Below, piece by piece: positions 1-8,700 of a DNA stretch of 43,722 bases. This DNA is from a virus, in IMG/VR virus record IMGVR_UViG_3300030450_000167, positions 1 through 43,722 of that record. One strand, 5' to 3'. Below the pieces are notes generated by a model. It worked only from the letters and a program-made list of their open reading frames with translations. It ran no database searches and was not told the DNA's origin. How positions within the stretch are numbered: the stretch's first letter is position 1; the number at the start of each line of letters is the position of its first letter. Position numbers and translations under genes: made by a program.

Positions 1-1
1 T

Positions 2-367
2 GATAAAGAAGAAGTATACTTAATGGATAAATTAGAAGCTGACCCTCAATTAAGTATAATTTTTGATAAGCTAATGAATACAGCTACAGAATTTGCAGGA
101 TCTGGTCCAGTTGAAGGACCGGGTTCCGCAGTCTCCGATTCGATACCCGCAAGGTTATCTGATGGAGAATTTGTTGTTACTGCAAAAGCAACTGACGAAA
201 TAGGTTCTGATAACTTAGAGTCTATGATGAGAGATGCAGAAGCTGCTTCAGATCAACGACAAATGGCGCAAGCAGGAGGAGTAATCCGTGAAGACCTTAA
301 AGATGATAAAGATGATGATATCAAAAAAGGTATGATGGGAGTAAATCCTCGTATGCAAATGGGATAA
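2..367 (+). CDS. Portal-proximal phage protein, C-terminal part (5' end cut by window)
   Basis: The reading frame is open to the left window edge, so this is probably the tail of a longer gene. The first ATG inside is at 23 and lacks a good ribosome binding site. The visible part has a Gly/Pro-rich turn followed by a conserved-looking stretch (SDSIPARLSDGEFVVTAKAT). I recall this stretch from proteins next to or fused to portal genes of marine podoviruses. The C-terminus is strongly acidic (DDKDDD) and then Met/Gly-rich. It lies just upstream of scaffold and capsid genes, where portal-associated genes usually sit. The function is unknown; a virion or head-tail connection role is inferred from position. 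Confidence 0.6.
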   Translation, partial: DKEEVYLMDKLEADPQLSIIFDKLMNTATEFAGSGPVEGPGSAVSDSIPARLSDGEFVVTAKATDEIGSDNLESMMRDAEAASDQRQMAQAGGVIREDLKDDKDDDIKKGMMGVNPRMQMG

Positions 368-414
368 AGCTACCCTATTTATAGGCACTTTATCAACTTT
401 AGTAAACCCGAAAG

Positions 415-482
415 GCTACCTTTACAAGACAAGCCCTGCTTATGTTGGCCTTTAAGCAGCCACCTTTGTTAAGAAAGCCCTG
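415..482 (+). repeat. Two 24-nt imperfect direct repeats with hairpins in the leader before scaffold
   Basis: Two copies of GCYACCTTT-N7-AAGCCCTG start at 415 and 459, giving a period of 44 nt. A perfect 7-bp stem (436-442 with 453-459, loop 10 nt) lies between them. A smaller AAAGG/CCTTT hairpin sits at 411-423, and a CCTA/TAGG hairpin at 374-385. The block is more GC-rich than its surroundings and has no T-tract, so it is not an intrinsic terminator. It could be an untranslated regulatory leader or RNA-processing site for the scaffold-capsid message. The role is inferred; the repeat and stem are directly visible. Confidence 0.55.
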
Positions 483-498
483 AGTAGGAGAATAGAAA

Positions 499-1362
499 AT
501 GACCGAAATAACTGAAACAGAGGAACAAGCAAACCCGTATAATCAAAAGAAATCTTGGCATAACGTGAAAGAACAGCAGTTTATATCTGCTGATAATCCT
601 TATTTTGAAGATCCTGCCGAGCAGGAAATAAATTCAAAAGAGGATAAGCCAGAAGCAAAGGAAGCTAAAAAGGATAAACCTTATAAGCGTCCTAATTATA
701 AAAAACGTTACGATGATTTAAAATCACACTATGATCGAAAACTTAATGAGTTTAAGACTAGAGAACAGGAACTTATAGAAAAAGCTACTCAAAATAAAGC
801 TTCTTATAAAGCTCCTAAAACTGTAGAAGAACTTGAACAATTTAAATCTAAGCATCCTGATATTTTTGAAGTAGTAGAAACTGTAGCTCATATGCAAAGT
901 GAGGAAAAGGCAAAAGTTCTAGAAGAACGTCTTTCAGCCCTCCAAGACAGAGAAACAGAACTAGTACGAAAAGATGCAGAAAAAAGATTAAGGGATAATC
1001 ACCCTGATTTTGATGATATAAGAAATAGTGAGGATTTTCATTCATGGGCAAAATCACAACCTGATTCTATCCAAACGTGGATTTATAATAATGCTGGAGA
1101 TGCTGATCTTGCTAGTAGAGCTTTAGATTTATTTAAAAAGGATATGGGAGTAGGTACTTCTAAGAAAGTTAAAAAGTCAGCTTCTAGACAGTCCAAAAAA
1201 ACTGCTGCCGATATGGTATCTACTAAAACAACTACAGTAGATCCTCGACAGGATAAAATTTGGACAGAAAGGGAAATAGCTGCTATGCCTATGGAAGAAT
1301 TTGATAGATTTGAAGATGAAATTAATCAAGCTATTTCAGAAGGTAGAGTAGTAAAACAATAA
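499..1362 (+). CDS. Capsid scaffolding protein (putative)
   Basis: The product is 287 residues, highly charged, rich in Lys and Glu, and has no hydrophobic core or Cys. A central Lys/Glu/Gln-rich stretch (about residues 60-155) should form a coiled coil, as in podoviral scaffolds. The C-terminal third has a basic patch (about 220-240, KKVKKSASRQSKK) of the kind that binds the capsid shell. AGGAG at 486-490 lies 8 nt before the ATG. The gene directly precedes the major capsid gene, the standard scaffold position. The assignment rests on composition and position, because scaffold sequences diverge too much for motif matching. Confidence 0.75.
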   Translation: MTEITETEEQANPYNQKKSWHNVKEQQFISADNPYFEDPAEQEINSKEDKPEAKEAKKDKPYKRPNYKKRYDDLKSHYDRKLNEFKTREQELIEKATQNKASYKAPKTVEELEQFKSKHPDIFEVVETVAHMQSEEKAKVLEERLSALQDRETELVRKDAEKRLRDNHPDFDDIRNSEDFHSWAKSQPDSIQTWIYNNAGDADLASRALDLFKKDMGVGTSKKVKKSASRQSKKTAADMVSTKTTTVDPRQDKIWTEREIAAMPMEEFDRFEDEINQAISEGRVVKQ

Positions 1363-1388
1363 TTAACTTACTTTAAGGAGGAAATCAA

Positions 1389-2378
1389 ATGGCATATAAT
1401 CAATCTGATCAGTATTTTGAGCCTAGCACAGATACTGATGCCAACTTTGCTAACTCCACAAGTGGGCAAAATAATTCGTTTTTCCTTCCGGCAGTCTACT
1501 CTAAAAAGGTTCTCAACTTCTTTAGGAAGGCTTCGGTTGCGGAAGCGATTACAAATACCGATTATTCGGGTGAAATTGCCAACTTCGGAGATTCAGTAAA
1601 GATTATTAAAGAGCCTGAGATTACTGTGTATCAGTACGAACGTGGTGCAGACGTAACTCAGACAAAGCTAACTGACCAAGAGTTGACGCTTGTTGTCGAT
1701 ACGGCTAACGCCTTTAAGTTCAAAGTGGACGACATTGAAAGTAATATGTCCCATGTGAACTGGCGGGAAGTAGCCTCATCTTCAGCGGCGTATGCTCTTA
1801 AAGATGCTTTCGATGAGGGCGTTATTGCTGCTATGTTTAGTGGAGTGTCAGCTTCTAGTCCAAACCATATTTTAGGTTCGGATAATGCAACTGACCTTGC
1901 TGCTGGTACATTTGACGGTACAGGTAATCTAGATATCGGTTTCGCTGGATCAGAGCATGATCCTCTAGATGTTTTAGGACGTATGGCTCGTCTTTTAGAC
2001 GATTCAAATATTCCTGAAGAGGGGCGTTGGTTTGTAGCTGCGCCTGATTTCTATGAGGTTCTTGCTGGTACAGCATCAAAACTGCTATCATCAGATTACA
2101 ACGCTGGTCAAGGTTCGATCAGGAATGGTCTAGTAACTTCTGGCAAAATTCGTGGATTTAGTATGTACAAGTCTAATAACATTGCAAGCACATCTAATGC
2201 TGCTGGCAAATGTATTGCTGGTCATATGTCTTCTACGGCTACTGCACAGACAATTACTAGTACAGAAGTCTTACGTGATCCAGATTCGTTTGGGGACATT
2301 GTACGAGGACTCCATGTTTATGGGGCTAAAGTACTACAGTCTAGCGCACTCGTTTCTGCGTTTTACGGTATTGACTAA
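1389..2378 (+). CDS. Major capsid protein
   Basis: This is a 329-residue protein with the length and composition of an HK97-fold or T7-like major capsid protein. An N-terminal arm rich in Asn, Ser and Asp is followed by FLPAVYSKKVLNFFRKASV and a stretch typical of marine podovirus capsids (GDSVKIIKEPEITVYQYERG). AAGGAGG at 1375-1381, 7 nt before the ATG, is the strongest ribosome binding site in this arm. Codons end in G or C more often than in neighbouring genes, which fits high expression. Scaffold lies upstream and an intrinsic terminator directly downstream. The HK97 fold is inferred; the identity is fairly secure from context and sequence. Confidence 0.88.
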   Translation: MAYNQSDQYFEPSTDTDANFANSTSGQNNSFFLPAVYSKKVLNFFRKASVAEAITNTDYSGEIANFGDSVKIIKEPEITVYQYERGADVTQTKLTDQELTLVVDTANAFKFKVDDIESNMSHVNWREVASSSAAYALKDAFDEGVIAAMFSGVSASSPNHILGSDNATDLAAGTFDGTGNLDIGFAGSEHDPLDVLGRMARLLDDSNIPEEGRWFVAAPDFYEVLAGTASKLLSSDYNAGQGSIRNGLVTSGKIRGFSMYKSNNIASTSNAAGKCIAGHMSSTATAQTITSTEVLRDPDSFGDIVRGLHVYGAKVLQSSALVSAFYGID

Positions 2379-2386
2379 TCAGATTT

Positions 2387-2414
2387 GGGAGTCTGCAAAG
2401 GCTCCCTTTTCTTT
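2387..2414 (+). terminator. Rho-independent terminator after the capsid gene
   Basis: A 7-bp stem GGGAGTC/GGCTCCC (2387-2393 with 2400-2406, one T-G pair) has a 6-nt loop. It is followed by TTTTCTTT at 2407-2414. It starts 9 nt after the capsid stop codon, so it should trim capsid-rich messages while letting some transcription continue into the tail genes. Confidence 0.85.
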
Positions 2415-2444
2415 AACTTAATAATTAAATAATGGAGAAAAATT

Positions 2445-3032
2445 ATGGCAAGTCCAGTTATTGAAATAAGAGACACAGGCCGAAACTCGGCTAGAACAGG
2501 AGATGTTCGTGATCTCGCTGACAATGTAGTCAGTTCTTGGACATCAACAACGACAGGTACTATTGCAGTTACAGACGATACCAATACTGATGTCAGTTTT
2601 ACGCAACCAGCAGATACGATTCTTCGTAATCTGATTGCTATTCCAGCAGGTAACATTGTTACAGGCGGTAGTAGTGGTAATGACGTAGACTTCTCATTAG
2701 GAACTTCTTCGGGTGGTACTCAAATTATTGCCACTGAAGCTATTCTAGATGATGGTGGTTCAGCAGTTACTTGGTCAGCTAATGCACCTTTGTATCTTAT
2801 TCAAGATTCACATGGTCATGCAGCTAATGCGTTTGTTAGTACTAGTGTTACGGCAGGTGTCGTAGGTGGTCCTGCAACTTCAGAAGCAATTGTTATTGCT
2901 GCTACATTGTATTCGGCTTCAGCTAGAACTTTGTATGCTAGACTCACTCCGATTGGGGCTGATCTTGCAACGGCTGCAACAACAGTCACCTTCTTGGCTG
3001 AGTTCTTACATCTTGGCGTATTGCCTGATTAA
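2445..3032 (+). CDS. Putative structural protein next to capsid (decoration or head protein)
   Basis: The 195-residue protein is rich in Thr, Ser, Ala and Gly, with alternating beta-type sequence and almost no charge after the first 25 residues. GGAG at 2434-2437 lies 7 nt before the ATG. It is the first gene after the capsid terminator and precedes the tail-tube genes. Position and beta-rich low-charge composition suggest a capsid decoration or head-completion protein. I do not recognise a domain, so the role is an inference. Confidence 0.6.
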   Translation: MASPVIEIRDTGRNSARTGDVRDLADNVVSSWTSTTTGTIAVTDDTNTDVSFTQPADTILRNLIAIPAGNIVTGGSSGNDVDFSLGTSSGGTQIIATEAILDDGGSAVTWSANAPLYLIQDSHGHAANAFVSTSVTAGVVGGPATSEAIVIAATLYSASARTLYARLTPIGADLATAATTVTFLAEFLHLGVLPD

Positions 3033-3048
3033 GCAAAGATCTAGTTAG

Positions 3049-3222
3049 ATGCCACAGTTAGGAAGCGATAAAAATCCTATTGTAATGAACCATAAGGGGA
3101 AGAGTACCCGTACTTTAGGACTTTTAGGGAGGCAATATTCTGGAAATAATATGGAAAACTATAAAAACAATTATGACAGAATATTTAAAAATAAAGTAAA
3201 GGTAGGAGAAAATAATGCCTGA
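3049..3222 (+). CDS. Small basic protein of unknown function (57 aa)
   Basis: This short frame starts just after the previous gene and overlaps the next small gene by 8 bases, the tight packing seen throughout this arm. The product is Lys/Asn-rich and basic (for example MNHKGKSTRTLGLLGRQY in the middle) with no membrane segment. No clear Shine-Dalgarno sequence precedes the ATG, so translation may depend on coupling to the upstream gene. Its reality is supported mainly by gene packing. No function can be proposed. Confidence 0.45.
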   Translation: MPQLGSDKNPIVMNHKGKSTRTLGLLGRQYSGNNMENYKNNYDRIFKNKVKVGENNA

Positions 3223-3355
3223 ATTAAAATATGGTAGTGTTGTAAATTATCCAGATATTACAGAAATGGAAGGTTATTACGACAATTCTGAAGATAAACA
3301 AAATCGTGACTCAGATGAAAAACAAGGTGTAACTGATAATAAAGAATCAGACTAA
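3215..3355 (+). CDS. Small acidic protein of unknown function (46 aa)
   Basis: A good ribosome binding site (GGTAGGAG) lies just upstream of the ATG. The stop codon overlaps the ATG of the next gene in a TAATG junction. The product is acidic and hydrophilic (NSEDKQNRDSDEKQ in the second half), probably disordered, with no Cys. Small acidic genes often sit between head and tail genes in marine phages. The role is unknown. Confidence 0.6.
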   Translation: MPELKYGSVVNYPDITEMEGYYDNSEDKQNRDSDEKQGVTDNKESD

Positions 3356-4122
3356 TGGCTACTACATATCTTACATTAACAAATGAGGTTTTACGGGAGC
3401 TTAATGAAGTTCAATTAACATCTTCTAATTTTTCTGATGCTATAGGAATACAAGCCTTTGTACAAGAATCAATTAATAGATCATTGAATGATATAGCAAA
3501 TGAAGAACCTCAACTTCCTTTCTTTGCCGCAGCAGCTAGTGGAGGTACAGATCCGTTTTATGGAAATGTTACTGTTGCTAGTGTAGAAGGTCAGCGATGG
3601 TATACTTTAAAATCTGGTAGCTCTAGTATAACTACAGATTATTCTTCTATAGATTGGGATGATTTCTATATTACAACGATTAGTGTATCTGGAGAATCAG
3701 CACCTTATGTATCTAAAAGTTTAAAATTTATTACATTATCTGATTGGCGTAGGTATCTTAGAGATTCCGAAAATGCAGATGATGCAGATACTCAAGTCTA
3801 TGGCGAACCTAAATATGTAATAAGAAGTCCTGATCATAGAAAGTTTGGATTAAGTCCTATACCAGATAAAGTATATAATGTACATTTTTATGCTTACACA
3901 ATACCTACAGCTTTATCTGCTCATGGAGATGCAATAGTTCTTCCAGATCAATATTCGCCTATTATATCAGCTAGAACTAGATATTATGTTCATCAATTCA
4001 AAGATAATCTTCAACAAGCAGCTTTTGCTTTAGAAGATTACAAAAAAGGAATGAAGAATATGAAATCTAATTTAATTAATCCACAACCAAAAGTTATGTC
4101 AGACGATAGGATTTATTTCTAA
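3355..4122 (+). CDS. Tail tubular protein A-like / tail adaptor protein
   Basis: The product is 255 residues. The N-terminal helix region (TNEVLRELNEVQLTSSNFSDA, near residues 8-28) is followed by a helix with VQESINRSLNDIANEEPQLPF, the pattern of head-tail adaptor proteins of marine podoviruses. A mid-domain beta region and a helical C-terminus with YYVHQFKDNLQQAAFALEDYKKGMK complete it. It overlaps its neighbours by one base on both sides (TAATG). It is followed by a large beta-rich protein, matching the gp11-gp12 order of T7-like phages. The name rests on resemblance and gene order. Confidence 0.7.
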   Translation: MATTYLTLTNEVLRELNEVQLTSSNFSDAIGIQAFVQESINRSLNDIANEEPQLPFFAAAASGGTDPFYGNVTVASVEGQRWYTLKSGSSSITTDYSSIDWDDFYITTISVSGESAPYVSKSLKFITLSDWRRYLRDSENADDADTQVYGEPKYVIRSPDHRKFGLSPIPDKVYNVHFYAYTIPTALSAHGDAIVLPDQYSPIISARTRYYVHQFKDNLQQAAFALEDYKKGMKNMKSNLINPQPKVMSDDRIYF

Positions 4123-5738
4123 TGGCAGCATCTCAACCCTTTTCTATTGCACTTCAAGGTGGTTTAGATAAAGCTAGTAATGCAATAGATCTTACTCAAA
4201 AGCCGGGAGTAGCCACAAGGCTTAGTAATTTTGAAGTCTCTACCAGAGGAGGCTATAGACGTATTAATGGCTATACTCAGTTTGGAGATGGGACAAGACC
4301 AAATAGTTCTAATGCTGTATTAGGAATGCACGTTTACGGAGATGGAGTTATAGTTGCATCAGGTACAAACTTATACTTTAGTCAAGACGGAGATAGTTGG
4401 CTTCAAATTAATAGAGATAGTGTAGCTGGTGGTGGAGATAATTATAGTACCTTTACAGGGCGTAGTGCACTTGCTAGAACAAGTCAAAGTAAAGCACACT
4501 TTGCTACTTATGAAGGAAATACTGCTTATGGAGAAGTTATTGTAACTGACGAAGGTTCTGGAGCAAAACCCTTTTATTTTAAAATGACAGGGACTGATTC
4601 AGCTTTAAGTAGTAGAACTTATTTTGCTAAAGAAATAACAGTTAGTGGCACACATTATCCTAAATACTGTGTAATACATGATAAGCATTTAGTAGTTGCT
4701 GGAGCAGCTACAGCTTTAAATACTATATTTTATAGTGGAACAAGTGATATAGATGATTTTACATCTTCAGGTTCTGGTAGTATTGTATTAGATGATCAAG
4801 TAGTAGGTTTGAAATCCTTCCGTAATGAGCTATTTATATTTTGTAAAAACTCAATTTATAAATTACAAAATATAAATGATTCAAGTAATATAGCGGTAAC
4901 GCCAGTTACGAAAAACGTAGGCTGTGTAGATGGTAAAACTATTCAAGAGTTTGCAGGAGATCTTATTTTCTTAGCACCTGATGGATTTAGAACTATTGCA
5001 GGTACAGCTAGAATTGGTGATATAGAATTAGGAACTGTAAGTAAAGCTATTCAACCTCTTATAAATGATATTATAGGAAACACAGCTACTTTTGAATATA
5101 GTAGTGTTGTTCTTAGAGATAAGTCACAGTATAGATTATACTATAGTACATCTTCAGCTTCTACAGCTAACTCAAAAGGTATTATAGGTACTTTAACGTC
5201 CAGAGGATTTGAATGGTCTGAAACACAAGGAATACAAGCTTGTGCTATTGCTTCAGGATTTAACTACTCAGGGAAAGAAAAAAGATACCACGGAGATAGA
5301 ACAGGTTATATTTATAATCACGATACAGGAAATGATTTTAATCCTGCTGGAACTTCTACAAATATATTAGCAGAATATCAGTCACCTGATTTTGATTATG
5401 GAGACTTCGGAACTTTAAAAACTTTAGACCATGTTAAAGTTTCTTTATTTCCAGAGGGAGCAGTTGAGCCTACACTTAGAGTTCGCTTTGATTACGACAG
5501 TACAGACAGATTACAACCTACTGATGTAGGAATTATATCTGCGACACCTTCAGTTTTTGGAGATGCTTCAGCCCTTTTTGGAACAAGTACTTTTGGCGCA
5601 CCGGAGCAACCTTTAGTTAGGTCTTCGTTACAAGGAAGTGGACACAGTAACTTCTTTAAAATATTTAGCGAAGATACAAAAGCTCCTTATACCATCAATG
5701 GATTATACATTAATTATAGACCTTCAGGAAGATTATAA
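4122..5738 (+). CDS. Tail tubular protein B-like / tail nozzle protein
   Basis: The product is 538 residues, nearly all beta-sheet type sequence. It opens with a Gln/Gly segment (ALQGGLDKASNAIDLTQKPG) and RLSNFEVSTRGGYRRINGY, a signature I associate with nozzle or tail-hub proteins of marine podoviruses. Repeated aromatic-Gly strands suggest a beta-propeller body. It follows the adaptor gene and precedes the fiber gene, consistent with the distal part of a short tail. It has 1-base overlaps with both neighbours. Confidence is moderate because gp12-like proteins diverge widely. Confidence 0.7.
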   Translation: MAASQPFSIALQGGLDKASNAIDLTQKPGVATRLSNFEVSTRGGYRRINGYTQFGDGTRPNSSNAVLGMHVYGDGVIVASGTNLYFSQDGDSWLQINRDSVAGGGDNYSTFTGRSALARTSQSKAHFATYEGNTAYGEVIVTDEGSGAKPFYFKMTGTDSALSSRTYFAKEITVSGTHYPKYCVIHDKHLVVAGAATALNTIFYSGTSDIDDFTSSGSGSIVLDDQVVGLKSFRNELFIFCKNSIYKLQNINDSSNIAVTPVTKNVGCVDGKTIQEFAGDLIFLAPDGFRTIAGTARIGDIELGTVSKAIQPLINDIIGNTATFEYSSVVLRDKSQYRLYYSTSSASTANSKGIIGTLTSRGFEWSETQGIQACAIASGFNYSGKEKRYHGDRTGYIYNHDTGNDFNPAGTSTNILAEYQSPDFDYGDFGTLKTLDHVKVSLFPEGAVEPTLRVRFDYDSTDRLQPTDVGIISATPSVFGDASALFGTSTFGAPEQPLVRSSLQGSGHSNFFKIFSEDTKAPYTINGLYINYRPSGRL

Positions 5739-8700
5739 TGGGAACAACTTATACACGACAGAGTTCGATAGCTGATGGTGATACAATCACGGCTGCGCTT
5801 TTCAATAACGAATATAACCAAATACTAAACGCCTTTGTTTACGCATCTAGCGGAACAACCGGACACCAACATGACGGTACTGCTGCTGAAGGTGGTAATA
5901 TTCATACGATAGGCGATCAGGATTTTCTTAATAAAATTGTAGCAGATAGCTCTAATAATCGTTGGGGCTTCTTTGTAGAGGTTTCTTCTGCTGCTGTCGA
6001 ACAAGTACGAATACAAGATGGAGCTATTGTACCAGTTACAGATAACGATATAGATCTAGGTACAAGCTCACTAGAATTTAAAGATGGTTACTTTGATGGA
6101 ACTGTCTATGCAGATGCTATAAACTTTAATGGTACTGCAATTTCAGCCACGGCTGCTGAATTGAATATTATGGATGGTGTAACAGCCACTACAGCCGAAT
6201 TAAATATTATGGACGGTGTGACTGCAACAGCTACTGAACTTAATATAATGGATGGAGATACAAGTGCTACGTCTACAACACTAGCAGATGCTGATAGGGT
6301 TGTCGTTAATGATGGTGGCACGATGAAGCAAGTTGCTTTGACAGACTTTGAAACTTATTTTGAAAGCTCTATAGACACTATAGCAAACTTTGAAGTCACC
6401 ACAGAATTACAAACTCCGCTTATTGCATTTACAGATGGCGATGATGCTATTCAGATTGCAGATGGTGGTGGAGTTACAATGGCTGCTGGCCTTACTTCTA
6501 CGGCAGCAGCAAACTCATTAGGAGCTACAAGCTTTAATGATGCAGATATTACTAATGTAGGAGACATACAACTAGATTCTATTACAGGTGATGGAGACAC
6601 TAATACAAGTGTAACCTTCTCAGGCTCTGATGTTATTACAGTAACAACAGGCGGTGAGACACAGATCACTTTTAATAATGGAACTATCCTTCCAACAACT
6701 GATAATGACATTGATCTAGGTTCTAGCTCTTACGAGTTTAAAGACCTTTATATAGACGGTACAGCTAATATAGATTCTTTAGTAGCTGATACGGCTGACA
6801 TTAACGGAGGTAGTGTAGACGGAGCTACTTTAGGCACTAACAGTGCAATTACACAAGCTGTTATTGACAATGTTAATATCAACGGAGCTACGATAGGTCA
6901 TACAGACGATACAGATCTTATTACTCTTGCAGACGGTGTAGTTACAGTCGCAGGAGAATTGGATGCTACTACATTAGATATATCAGGTAATGCTGATATT
7001 GATGGTACTCTTGAAGCCGATGCTTATACAGTCGATGGAACTACATTGGCTGAATATATTGCAGACACAGCAGGAGCAATGGTATCAAGTAATACTGAAA
7101 GCGGTATTACAGTTACTTATCAAGATGCTGATAATACTATAGACTTTTCAGTAGATGCAGCACAGACAGGTATTACATCTATCTATGCTACTGATCTAAT
7201 AATGGGTGAGGACTCTCAGACAGCAATAGATTTTGGAACAGCAAATGAAATTGATTTTAAGGTAGATAACGCTGCTAGACTCACACTTACATCAGGAGCT
7301 TTATATCCTGTAACAGATAACCAAATAGATCTTGGAACAAGCTCATTAGAATTTAAAGATGCTTTCTTTGATGGTACTGTAACTTCAGATGCTTTTGCAG
7401 GGCCGTTGACAGGCGATGTAACTGGAACATCTTCTAAAGTTACAGTCACAGATAGTACAGCCAATACAAATTTCCCTGTAGTTTTCCATGACGAGTCTGA
7501 CGGACTTTTAGACGACACAGGAGCTTTACGATACAATCCAAGCACGGGAGAACTACTAGTACCTAAACTGACTGTAGCAGGTACAACGACTACAGCAGAT
7601 ACAGTTACAATGGAAGCTTCTAATGCTATAATCTTTGAAGGAGCTACAGCAGATGCACACGAAACTACGCTATCTATTGTAGATCCTACAGCAGACCATA
7701 CACAATACTTAATTAATCAAGGTGGGTATATACCTGTTCTAGCAGCAGCAACTACGACTGCTATCACTTCTACTCCTGCTGAACTAAATGTTCTTGATAA
7801 TGTAACGGCAGGGACAGTATCTGCTAGTCTTGGAGTTGTTGTAGATAGTAATAAAGACATAGGCTCATTTAGAAATGTTACTTTAACTGGAGAACTAGAT
7901 GCAGGAAGCCTAGACATATCAGGCGATGCAGATATAGACGGCACGACTAATTTAGATGCTGTAGATATTGATGGTGCTACTCAGATTGATGCTACCGTTA
8001 CTGTTGGTGTAGACGATACTGGATACGATGTGAAATTCTTCGGGGCTACGTCTGGAGCTTATATGCTTTGGGACGAGTCTGCTGATGATTTGAAATTGGT
8101 AGGTGCAGCAGGTCTAACGGTTGCTGGAGATATTGATGTAGACGGCACAGCCAATCTCGATGTAGTAGACATTGATGGTGCTGTGGATATGGCTTCTACG
8201 CTACAGGTTGACGGAGCCATTACTTCTTCTGACGGAATGGTGCTTACCACAGCCGATAACACAGATACTTTACAGTTAATATCTACAGATGCAGATGCAA
8301 ATAGCGGCCCAAATCTTAATTTCTACAGAAACTCCTCTAGTCCAGCAGATGATGATCTTACAGGAGGTATCACTTTTAATAGTAGAAATGATAACTCTCA
8401 AGATTTTCAAGCTGTAAGAATAAGGTCATATTCTACAGACGTTTCTGATGGAACTGAGGATAGTGCATTAGATATAGCTACTATGACAGCAGGTGTTTTA
8501 GGTAATAGATTGGACATTTTGCCTACTGAAACTATTATTAACAATGGATCAATAGACGCTGACTTTAGAGTTGAATCAAATGGACAAACCCATGCTTTGG
8601 TTGTCGATGGTGCTTTAGATAATGTTGGTGTTGGTTATTCTGCTGCACACACAGCAACTAACAAAGGAGTAGCGATTTTAAGTGGTGGTGCTGGTGGCGG

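Noticed and set aside
406-483. Open frame through the leader repeats, reading about 25 codons
   Set aside because: There is no start codon after the stop at 403-405, and the 44-nt repeat period is not a multiple of three. Only frameshifting could use it.
5825-8262. Several leftward open frames inside the fiber gene
   Set aside because: They follow from the biased codon use of the fiber modules, and the forward gene has clear domains across the whole region.
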